A stretch of DNA of 64,000 nt from Brachionus rotundiformis (taxonomy: Eukaryota; Rotifera; Eurotatoria; Ploima; Brachionidae). The position numbers and the translations under genes are program-made. The notes beneath the pieces were generated by a model. The model ran no database searches. It worked only from the letters and a program-made list of their open reading frames with translations, and was not told the origin of the DNA. Numbering within the stretch: position 1 is the first letter of the stretch; each line of letters begins with the position of its first letter. Location: assembly GCA_016802295.1 (NCBI GenBank), contig JAESIW010000010.1:62001-126000 (forward strand), read 5' to 3'. Positions 22,002 to 31,600 of this stretch are shown piece after piece.

Positions 22002-22799
22002 AACCAAATATTCTTTTTTTTGTCCAACAAATTAAAATTTAATAATTTTTGATAAATTTAAAATATTTTAGTTCAAAATTAGTTTATTATATGAAAAAAT
22101 AAGTTATATTTTTTGTGATTTATCCATCTTCATTTTAAATAAAAAAAATTAGATAGTAAAATAGCTTTATTAATAATAATAAAATATATAAGCTACAGCA
22201 AGACGAGCTTGCGGAGGTCACCTATGGTAGCTCCTTGCACATAATACATAGAAAAATACTGAAAAATAGAAATCTTTTTTAAATTTTTAGTTCAAAATAA
22301 GAGTTAAGATTCTTGATAGAAAAAACTGTAATTTTATAAATAAATAATTATTTTTTTAATTTATTAAATGGACATTAGAAAATAAGATAATATCTGATAG
22401 GTCTCAAATTGAAAATTTAAATAATTAACAATTTTGAATAATAGGACCAAGGAGATTTATAAATTCAAAAATAGCATTAATAAAAATCTATTGAAATTAT
22501 CGATTAATTTTTAATAAAAAAGATTTTAAAGAGAATTTAAAAACATTCGAAAGATAAATGATTTAAATTAATAATCTATACTTATAATATTTGAAGAATA
22601 ACATAATTCAAAAGACCACGCAGTTTAGTAGCCATTTTTTTGTCAAATATTTAAATTCATTTTAATTTTGTTTAATTTTCGTTTAAATTTTTTTATGCTA
22701 ATGGATAAAATTCATTTGGGATTTTTATATAAAATATGAAAAAATTGATTCAAAAAAAAGCTTACAAATAATGCTAAAATAGAAATTTAGTCGTCAAAA
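22002..22799. other. Intergenic DNA with a retroelement tail
   Basis: AT-rich, no gene seen. It contains a short copy of a retroelement 3' tail at about 22170-22247, listed separately. Confidence 0.5.
22170..22247 (-). repeat. Non-LTR retrotransposon 3' tail, severely 5'-truncated
   Basis: Read on the minus strand, the block contains ATTATGTGCAAGGAGCTACC, ATAGGTGACCTCCGCAAGCT and CGTCTTGCTGTAGCTT, followed by an ATT-rich run. The same sequence, with a few changes and a 21-bp insertion, forms the 3' end of the reverse transcriptase copy at 31007-31480. This identifies it as an element tail rather than random sequence. Confidence 0.65.
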
Positions 22800-25046
22800 A
22801 TGAGATTATTTTTTGTTCATATATTTTTTTGCTTTTTTGTTCAAAAAGAAGCAAAAAATTGCCAATTTAGTGCTACAAATGAACTGGTTTGTTTCAATTT
22901 CCAAATTGATGACGAATTAATAAAAGACAGTAATGACAAATTAAAAAATTTAAAAAATATATATTTTAAACTTAATGGAAAAAAAATATTAAACCAAAGT
23001 CTTAATACTGGAATTAAACTATACAACAAATTGAATAGATACAATCATTATTTTATTTTAAAAAATCTTTATGGAATTGATCTTCTCACATACAAATTGA
23101 TGGCTTCCCACACTTCTATAGTTTACAAGTTTTCAATCTATAATTCAAGACTTATCTTTTATAATGGTACAGAACAATTAGTTTCATGTAAACAAGTTTA
23201 TCGTTCGAATGAGTTCACTTTAAATTTTTTTCAATTTTCACTAATGAAAAATTGTCTATTTCCTAGCAAGATTTGTCCATTTTATTTTGATAATTTAGCT
23301 ATAGAAATGCTATTGGTAAAATATCTGGCAAATACTGTGACCAGAAAAAATTTACTGTCTTTTTTACAACTGAACAATTCACATTATTTTAATACAAAAA
23401 TAAATACATTTCATATCCAAAATAGTGAAAATGTTGACATTAATCAAGATATTTTAAACCTAAACATATTTAACAATACTCAAAATTTTTTTTTTGGTGG
23501 AAAAATAAAATCTATCGATGATAAGATCCTTCTGAAATTAAAATCTATCAGATCAATTACCTTGGATATTCGCTTTGCCAAGCAGCTGCTTCACAAAGGC
23601 ATTAAATGGATACAAAATTTGAACAATTTTAACAATACTGAGAAGGTAATACACGTGATTGTTGAGCCTAGGTTTTATCCAGAGTATTATTTTAAGCTTG
23701 ACGTAAACCATGTTTTGCCAGAAGAGGATTTTTGCCTTTATGAAAAGTTCCCATTCAGCAAATTAAATATTTTGTTCTCTGTCTATGACAATTCTGACCA
23801 AAATGAGCCCAAAAATTTCACTTGTACTTTTTTATGGATAGCCCAAAATTATAACTATTTTTTAAACATTTCTTCTAAAATTTACTATGGAAATTTTTTT
23901 TCTCGCACTTATAAACAATATTTCACAAATTTAAAAAATTTTTCACATTGTGACTTTAATACTAGCTTGGCAAAATGCAAATTTAAACATTATTCAACCA
24001 GATTAAACTTTGATTTATTCATTACCAAATATTTAATTATTCTAATTGATTATTCTATTATTGTAATTGGCATACCTATTTTGTCAGTGTTTAGTTTGCT
24101 ATTAAATATAAACCTGATTTATAATTTTTACCAGAATTCAAAGTCTAATCAATTGTCCAGTGCACATTATAAATTAGTCTTATTGTATTCTATATTTAGT
24201 ATTGTGTATTTGGTATTGCAGCCGTTGACCCTGTTGACAGAGTGTCCTTTTGAAAATGGACTCTTTTGTTCAAACATAGTTTATTTTCCAGCAATTCAAT
24301 GTGTTAAAATAATACTCGAAGATTATCTGTTGAAGTTAATTAAGAGTAGTGTCACTTGGTCATTGATGGGATACAGTTTGTTCAGATTGAATATTTTCCT
24401 CAGTCCTTCTTGGAAAATACACCAATTTATCACCAAATCTTCTGTTGTCAAAATTTTTTCCATTTGGTTATTCATTTTATTTATTTGCTGTATACCAAAA
24501 TTGTTCGTTCACAAGGTTAATTTTGACCAACCGGACTCTGAGTATCCTTCTTTTTTGCTTGATCTTTACTCAAGCTTTGTTATCAATGTGGTTTTTGAGA
24601 ATATTCTCATATACTCTAACTTTATCTCTGATCTTTTTACTATCTATTTAGGGATAATTTTCAACTTTTTGATTGATATTTGTCTTGCGCTTAGATTAAA
24701 GTCAAAACTAAAGAAAAAAATGAGAAAAACTGCAGAACAGGACAGGAAGCATATTAGGGTAACAATGATTGCGTTCCTTGTCATTACATTTAATCTTTCA
24801 CTTAGATCATTCGATATATTCCAGTGCTTATATTTTTTGTTAAGTTATACAAAAATTTATCAGAATAGTTACATGACAAGTGAGATAGAATTTTTTCTAA
24901 GAGAAGTTTGTCTGCGTCTATCACTGCCAAATTTAATAGCACATTTTGAAATTTTTTTATTCCTAATTTCGATTAATTTAAACTTTTTATTCTATTTTTA
25001 TAATGATAGTAATATTCGATGTTTACTTTTCAAGAAATATAAATAA
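22800..25046 (+). CDS. Intronless divergent seven-transmembrane receptor with large ectodomain
   Basis: One uninterrupted frame of 748 codons from the ATG at 22800. A signal peptide (MRLFFVHIFFCFFVQK) precedes a ~390-residue Asn-rich extracellular region with scattered cysteines and many N-glycosylation sites. Then come about seven hydrophobic helices between residues 410 and 738, with the pattern of a rhodopsin-like receptor. The last reads NLIAHFEIFLFLISINLNFL...FYFYNDSNIR. The ionic lock after helix 3 is altered (YSLFRLN, no DRY), and helix 7 lacks the usual NPxxY. A basic third intracellular loop (RLKSKLKKKMRKTAEQDRKH) fits G-protein coupling. Lack of introns contrasts with every other large gene here and suggests a retrocopy or a member of an expanded single-exon receptor family. 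Confidence 0.8.
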   Translation: MRLFFVHIFFCFFVQKEAKNCQFSATNELVCFNFQIDDELIKDSNDKLKNLKNIYFKLNGKKILNQSLNTGIKLYNKLNRYNHYFILKNLYGIDLLTYKLMASHTSIVYKFSIYNSRLIFYNGTEQLVSCKQVYRSNEFTLNFFQFSLMKNCLFPSKICPFYFDNLAIEMLLVKYLANTVTRKNLLSFLQLNNSHYFNTKINTFHIQNSENVDINQDILNLNIFNNTQNFFFGGKIKSIDDKILLKLKSIRSITLDIRFAKQLLHKGIKWIQNLNNFNNTEKVIHVIVEPRFYPEYYFKLDVNHVLPEEDFCLYEKFPFSKLNILFSVYDNSDQNEPKNFTCTFLWIAQNYNYFLNISSKIYYGNFFSRTYKQYFTNLKNFSHCDFNTSLAKCKFKHYSTRLNFDLFITKYLIILIDYSIIVIGIPILSVFSLLLNINLIYNFYQNSKSNQLSSAHYKLVLLYSIFSIVYLVLQPLTLLTECPFENGLFCSNIVYFPAIQCVKIILEDYLLKLIKSSVTWSLMGYSLFRLNIFLSPSWKIHQFITKSSVVKIFSIWLFILFICCIPKLFVHKVNFDQPDSEYPSFLLDLYSSFVINVVFENILIYSNFISDLFTIYLGIIFNFLIDICLALRLKSKLKKKMRKTAEQDRKHIRVTMIAFLVITFNLSLRSFDIFQCLYFLLSYTKIYQNSYMTSEIEFFLREVCLRLSLPNLIAHFEIFLFLISINLNFLFYFYNDSNIRCLLFKKYK

Positions 25047-25830
25047 ATTTATAAAAAAATCATAATTATTTTATAAATTAATAAAAATTTGGTCTTGAAA
25101 TGGAATAGGATATGGGGCAATACTTGTTGAAGATATGAAATATGCCTCAAACAATTTTTTTTCAAATATTCTTAAAATTTGAATGTGCTGATTTAGAATT
25201 TATGTAATTTAGTTCAATATGATTGAATTTTTCATGCTTTATAATCAATCAAATTTTTTAAATTTATATTTTGGTTATTTTTATAGTTTTATCAAAATAA
25301 ACTAAATTATACAAAATAAAAGGTCTTTGTCCTTTACAGTCTCTGGAGTATAATGTCCCCAACTGAAAAATTTTCTAAGATACTTTTTTTTACTTACTTT
25401 ATGTCTCTTAACAATATATTAAAAATGCTAAGACCGGAAGCATTCGCCTCATTCTTTTAGATAAGATCAAAATTTAAAAAACGTAATTAATTTGTTTTTT
25501 ATTTTTAAAAATTAAGAATTTGGATAAAATTATATGGATTAAATTATTTTTTTACAATTTAGTTTTTAATGAAATTGTATTTTTTAAATATATTTTAATA
25601 TTATCCGTGAAATATTTTTTTTTTGAAATTACTTGATAAATTTTGTTAGATTTAATCCTCTTCATTTAAATATTTATCTTTTTTTATTCATAATAAATCA
25701 TCTACAGTAAAAAAAACGTAATTTTTTTAAACTGGATAGTAAAACAAGCTTTATTTTTTTCTTAATCAATCCAGAAAAAGTCTTATAAAACTAATTTTCA
25801 GTCTGTTCTTCTCTTTTCTTTCTTTTAAAT
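25047..25830. other. Intergenic AT-rich DNA
   Basis: No gene seen. Confidence 0.5.
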
Positions 25831-25914
25831 GTACTGTATGCTCGATTGGATTTGATAAAAATTCAAAAGCCTCTGTTATTGCTAATAGGAATAAAATTCG
25901 AATTTCTTCTCCTT

Positions 25915-26400
25915 GGTTAGTCCATTTAATGCAGAAGATCCCACATGGATCCCACAGGTCTCTGCTCGAACCAACGTATTTCGTTTTGTTTATAAACTGA
26001 TATGATCTACCGGAACATCTTGTGCACACTTGAAAGCTGTACTCAGTTGCAGCTTGACATCGAATCAATCGAGCAAGCTTTATAAAACATATGTGATACC
26101 TCATCTGGATTATGCGATTCAAGCTTGTAGACCATACCTCTTGAGCGATATAAACACACTTGAAATAGTTCAAAGGCGTGCAACAAAAATGCCTCGCCAT
26201 TTGAGATATGAGATAAGATACGCAAATCTTAGTCTTAAGTCCTTAGAAGAAGGACGAACAAGAGGCGGCCTGATTGAGATGTACAAGATTGAGGACAGAA
26301 TTGATGATATTCAATGACTAGCTCCATTAGAAAAAGGTCCAGTAAGAAAAGGACAACGTGATTTTTATTTGAATCATATTTAGCACCCCCAAATCTTCTC
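25915..26400 (+). pseudogene. Reverse transcriptase C-terminal fragment (CR1/jockey-like)
   Basis: An open stretch at 26030-26317 (+) reads SSKLYKTYVIPHLDYAIQAC, RPYLLSDINTLEIVQRRATK, then LSLKSLEEGRTRGGLIEMYK. This is the conserved 'LY..LV.PHLEYA...W.P....DI..LE.VQRRATK...L..LEERR.RGDLIE.YKI' region after the catalytic box. The ORF is 5'-truncated and ends at a stop at 26317. It overlaps unrelated minus-strand open frames that I regard as shadows. Confidence 0.75.
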
Positions 26401-26414
26401 TACAGCTCTCAATT

Positions 26415-26624
26415 TACCTGACTAAGTGATCAGAATCAATTTCAATTTGCGTATTTAATTCGCGAAACCGTTTGTTTAAGAAAAAAGCCAAACATCTAGC
26501 ATCAAAAGTGCATTCTTTTTTGCATGCTTGAGTATGGGCGAATAATTTTGCTTCATAGAGTAAATCAGGAAACATTTCATAGAATAATATTCTGCTGTAC
26601 GAACCTCTACCATGTCTAAAGAAC
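26415..26624 (-). other. Orphan coding-like exon, unrecognised
   Basis: On the minus strand a TTCTTTAG acceptor precedes an open stretch reading HGRGSYSRILFYEMFPDLLY, EAKLFAHTQACKKECTFDAR and CLAFFLNKRFRELNTQIEID before a GTAAAT donor-like site. Composition is clearly coding-like. I could not find partner exons: the DNA upstream on this strand is a Tc1/mariner fossil, and downstream lies a reverse transcriptase fragment in the other direction. It may be an exon of a lost gene or part of a transposon gene. Confidence 0.4.
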
Positions 26625-26819
26625 ACAAAAATTGCCCTAATCAATTATTGTGACGACTTAAGAACGGCAATTCTGAATGTGCATCAGACTTAATTTATTG
26701 AAGAATCTCTCTCAAATTATGTGTTCAATAACCGTAAAATTAAGTAAAAAACAGTAGTCAAAATTCTTAATTGTATTGATATCCATTTGTCCAGACTATC
26801 AACAAGAATACTAATAAAA

Positions 26820-27160
26820 AAAATAAAAAAAAGATATCATCTATAGCACGGAATATTTACACTTTAGACCACTGTGTTTAAGACCAATTAACATATTTTT
26901 TACACCATCTAATTCTAGCTCGCCTATCTTGGTCAGAAAGTAAAGGCTTTTTAGTTGCGTCATATGAGTTCAAGCCGTATTACAAAAGACGTCTCGAAAC
27001 AGTAGAAACACTTGCAGTTTTTGAATCAGATAATAACCATTTGCTTTTAAATTTCTCAATGACAATTTGATTTATTCTGACCATTTTAAACAATGTTCTG
27101 TCGTTAATGCGCCCGAATTTTATGTAATTGGTCAATGTTTTCCAAGCACATGTTTAAAAC
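26820..27160 (-). pseudogene. Tc1/mariner transposase fossil
   Basis: The minus strand around 27110-26885 reads RINDRTLFKMVRINQIVIEK, then ASVSTVSRRLL, a stop, YGLNSYDATKKPLLSDQDRR, ARIRWCKKYVNW, and W-S-K-V shortly after. 'TVSRRL...GL....RKPLLS..D...R..W...' is the junction between the paired-like DNA-binding domain and the DDE domain of Tc1/mariner transposases. Stops and frame breaks show decay; the catalytic domain is not visible. Confidence 0.65.
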
Positions 27161-27404
27161 ACTTTACAAACCTAGCTAATTTAGAAAAATTTTTTGATTA
27201 TATTTTTATATTTTTTTGCGTTTCTGATATGTCCGATTAGTTTTATAATCGAAATCTTTGGTTTTAGTCTTGTAGCTTCCATTTTTTTAAAAATAAAATA
27301 TCGAATTTCTAATAAATGAAGGGTTAATGACTCTACATGACAAAGAAACTAGCCTCTTGATTATTCTTGAAAGTGAAATTTTTTCTTTAACTTTATTCCT
27401 CTAC

Positions 27405-28141
27405 AAAATGCTAGAAAAGCAATTCTTGAAAAAGATTTAGGTATTTATATTCAAAGTGACCTGAAGCCGACTAACCAAGTGCACGAGTCGTGGAAATCGT
27501 ATTTTGAGTATGACTAGAAAAAGTTTCAGGAATTTAAACATTGATTCATTGAGAATGCTCTACACAGCAGTGGATAGACCTCATTTAGAGTTAATAATCC
27601 CTTCACCTAGAAAATTTAACTACTCGAAAATACTTAAAATGTTTAATTTAACTAATACTAGAATAAAACGGATGAGGAGAGACTTAATCCAACTTTTTTA
27701 AAGTTATTTACATATATGAAATTATCTATTTTGAAAATGGTATAGATTTATAGACATCAAAAATGTATAGTTACAGAGGATGTGAAAAGTTGCATGCAAC
27801 GATATCATTTCTTAACAAATGGAGTAGTTAATCTTCCGAATAGTCTACCTCAGAACATTGTGGATTCCGAATCAATCATTAAAATTCAAAATTAACCTGG
27901 ACAAATGGTTCAAGAAACAGTCTAATTTACTGCCATAGCTTCGAAGAAGCTTAGCCCAATAAGGGTCACAGTATTTACTGCTACTAACGTCGGTTGTCAC
28001 AGCAAGTTCGGATAACCAGTTCAAAAACAGACTGGACAATGTCGGTAGAAGTAATAAAAAATGAACAGTCTACTCTAGCGGGACTACTTAAGTATTCCTG
28101 ATTTGTCATTTTAGATTAACTAAATTGACCGTAGAATATTA

Positions 28142-28184
<43 letters not shown>

Positions 28185-28185
28185 T
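27405..28185 (+). pseudogene. Decayed reverse transcriptase end with (ATT)n tail
   Basis: Pieces on the plus strand: EKDLGIYIQSDLKPTNQVHE (about 27425-27490), LRMLYTAVDRPHLEL (about 27550-27595), IKRMRRDLIQLF (about 27664-27700), NGVVNLPNSLPQNIVDSES (about 27818-27875). These are the post-catalytic motifs of a CR1-like element, ending at a pure ATT microsatellite at about 28139-28182, as expected for a target-primed insertion with a short repeat tail. Broken frames throughout. Confidence 0.7.
28139..28182 (+). repeat. (ATT)n microsatellite
   Basis: About fourteen uninterrupted ATT units, directly after the reverse transcriptase fossil. It most likely grew from the element's 3' tail. Confidence 0.9.
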
Positions 28186-28626
28186 TCAAAGATCAATTTC
28201 GTTAAGGACTAGATGGCTAGTTTTTTAAGTAAATATTTAGTTAAAATGTATGCATTTTAGCTCAAATTTTATAAAGGTTAAGCAAATTAAAAAATTAACT
28301 CTTATGGATTTTAAAATAGTCAAAAAAAATAAAAATCACTTTTGTTAGGTCTTAGGCAAAGAGTTTATTAAGAATTTAAAATTAGATCCAAACCGTTTAT
28401 GGCTGGTTAGTTTACCTATAATTTTACTTTGTTTTGAATTACTAAAAATTAGTTGCTATACAAAAATTATTACTCAAAATTTTCATATTTGTTGTCAACC
28501 AATATACTAATTGAAATTTTTGCTTAGGTAAAATAGTAACAGATATTCAAAATAAATTACACTTGCATTTTAAACAGATAAATTTTAAAAAGCCTTTTAA
28601 ATAGATAAGCCAACTAGAACCTGGAA
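28183..28626. other. Intergenic DNA upstream of the PLAT gene
   Basis: AT-rich; presumed promoter region of the gene at 28627. No TATA box stands out. Confidence 0.4.
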
Positions 28627-31600
28627 ATGAATGATGAGTGTAATGAAAGGCTAGGTTATCCAAAAGAATATAACCATTTCCAAGGTAAACTAAATTCTTA
28701 AAGCCAGGTTTTTCATTTAAAATTTTTAAAGACGATGCAAAAATTAGATTTATGAAATGGTCTATTGACGAGCATGCAAAAGAAATAGATAATTCCAACA
28801 AAAGGTTCTCTTACTGTTACCTTTGTTCCATAGGCGCACATGAGCACAGGAAAACAGAGCCTGTTCCGGTCAATAAAAGGCGCTATCTGCGGCCATATCT
28901 CAATCCGGTTCAGTTGATTAAAAAATATGAAAGGGACAAGCTTGATTCTGAACTAAAAACCAAATATAAATTTATCATAAAAACTGGATCAGGCACGCAT
29001 TCTGGTACAAATGCGAATGTAATGTTCAAATTGTTCGGAGAGGCAGGAACATGGGAACAAACAGAGCTAAAGCCAAAAAATACCAATGGAATCAAATTTC
29101 CTGCCAACAGCATTGTAGAAATTGAGCTTAATGGTCCAATTTTGGGCGATTTAAAAAAACTTAAAATTTGGGTAATTTTTTTTCTAATTAGGGCTTTTTT
29201 ATTTTACCATGCGACAGAAAATGCTTTTTTTACAATAAATAAATAAATAGATATTTTTTGTAAATTATTTTTTTGGTAAAAGCACAATGGTAAGTCTATC
29301 CGAGACGGCTGGTACTTGGACTTTGTTGAAATTGTATGCTATTCACAAACGCAAACATGGCGCTTTGTCTGCGACCAATGGCTCTCAATTCACCGTCCAC
29401 CAAACTATTCAAACACAACTATTTTAAACTTAAAAAGCGTTTTCAATAGCGAAAAATTAAAAAATATGACCGAGTATTTCTTTATTTTTAAAACTTCGGA
29501 AAAGCCCTTGATGGGAAAAGATGTCAATGTACAATTCCAATTCACTGGCACCAAGCATCATTCACAAGTGTTTAATCTTCTCACCCCATATGTAAATTTA
29601 TTCGAACCAAATCAGTTGGACTGCTTCATGGTAACGTGTAGTAATGACCTGGGAGCTCCTGAAAAGCTCAGATTGGCACACAATTCGCGCAAAATGGCGC
29701 ACAACTGGAGCATTGACTTTATCAAAGTTTTCTACTCCAGACAGCCAGATAAAATATTTACTTACAAAGTGGATAAATGGCTTGAGAAAAATGACCGCAT
29801 AAATGGTATTATTAGTTTATATGAAAATGTGAACATAAATAATAGCAATACAAATGCAAATGGTAAATTTGTTTTATATTGTTCCAAATTTTGGTTAAAT
29901 AAAGAATTAAGCTAGAAAAATTTATCACGTTTCGGTCATGACTGGAAATGTGAAAAATGCCGGAACAGACTCAAAGGTATATATTGAGATAAAAGGTTCC
30001 AAAGGAGTCACCAAACCTCACCGCTTGCATAATTCAGGAGCAAAAAGAGAATTTGAACGAGGACAAATCGACCATTTTCATGTAAATTTTTCACTTTTTA
30101 TTCTTTAATCATTTATAATATCAACAATAAATTTACTTTTAAATTCTTTAATATTAATTGATAATTTTCTGAGATGTTTTTGAGCCATTAAGTCAATAAA
30201 AAGACATTTCAGTGACAACAGTGTTCAAAAAAAGTCACCAAGGGTTATGTTCAGGGTTGGTAGGGAATGGATAAGTGTTGGTTAAAAAGGTTATTAGGCT
30301 TAAAGTTTGTAATAGCGTTAAAAATTATACATATTTTAAGATGTTTAGAAATTAAGGACATCTTGAAGTAAATGGTCAATTCAAATATCATTTCAATCCA
30401 GCGTATATCTTCGGATATTAGAATAAATCTTTAATTTTTTTTGTTTTTAAAATTTACAAAGCGTGTTGCATAAAAATTATCTAAATTAAATTAAAGATTA
30501 ATTCTAATATCCGAAGATATACTCTGGATTGAAATGATATTTGAATTGATCATCATCATCATCATCCACTTCAAGATACCAAATTAAGTTGCCGTTTTGT
30601 GATTTGAATATCACGCTAAGGAAATGCCTTGGAAAAAATTTATTTAATTTAATCTATTTGTTTTTTAAACATAATATTTTAATTAAAAAAAAAATTACAC
30701 TTTAATTTAACTTAGTGACTCTTAAAAATTTAAACAATGTAAATAAATTATTTTAATAAAATTTATTATGCTTCGATTTTAAAAGATACTAAATCATGAA
30801 TATAAAAAATTACTAATCAAATAACTGTGTCCCCGAAATTAACTTGTCACATCATATTATCTAATATTAACTGATTTCAGCCACTATTAATATCATTTTT
30901 TTTTTAAATTTCTCATATCAGCTAATACCAGTTATTATCAGTTGATATCAGCTTGTCATTTTTTTGTCTTATTTTCTTTTTTATTGAGCATATTATCATT
31001 ATTATTATAAAAAAGCTACAGCAAGACTAGCTTACGGAGGCGGCCTACATGAGAGGTCGCCTATGGTAGCTCGTTGCACATAATGAGATTAAAGACTGAT
31101 AGAAATATACAATAAGAATTTTAGGGTTAAAGGAGTTAAATTTTAGAAGAATGAAAAAATAAAAACTGGGATTCATCATTGTTGTCTGTGCCTATGGAGC
31201 GGTAGTTTGGGTACAAGACCGAAAGGCGTCGTATCGGTTCTTGAACTGGTTTACCGAGGTGGCATTGACGACGGAGGCAGGCAGGGCATGGTAGTTCTTG
31301 CAGGACTTACTGAAATCCATCGCCTTACATTTGGTCACATTGAAGAGCATTCGCCAAGTAATTGACCACTCGGATAGAGCATCGAGGTCGAGTTGCAGTG
31401 TGGATAGGTCGTTGGTACTGCGTATCGTAGCGATCAGCTTGCTGTCGTCGGCGAATAGTTTGACTAGATGACTGACTGCATATGGTCAATGCTTTTGGTT
31501 TACACTGTTGGCAATCTTTTGCCTTAATTCTTTCTCTCTACATTTCAGAAATTTTGTGACTATTGATCTCTGGATTCCGGTGCCATTGAAAGACTCCATT

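Noticed and set aside
25766..26225. Long minus-strand open frames
   Set aside because: They lie opposite the plus-strand reverse transcriptase fragment, whose motifs are clear; the minus frames have none.
28139..28182. Possible CRISPR or satellite array
   Set aside because: It is a plain trinucleotide microsatellite with no spacers. No CRISPR-like arrays exist here, as expected for an animal genome.
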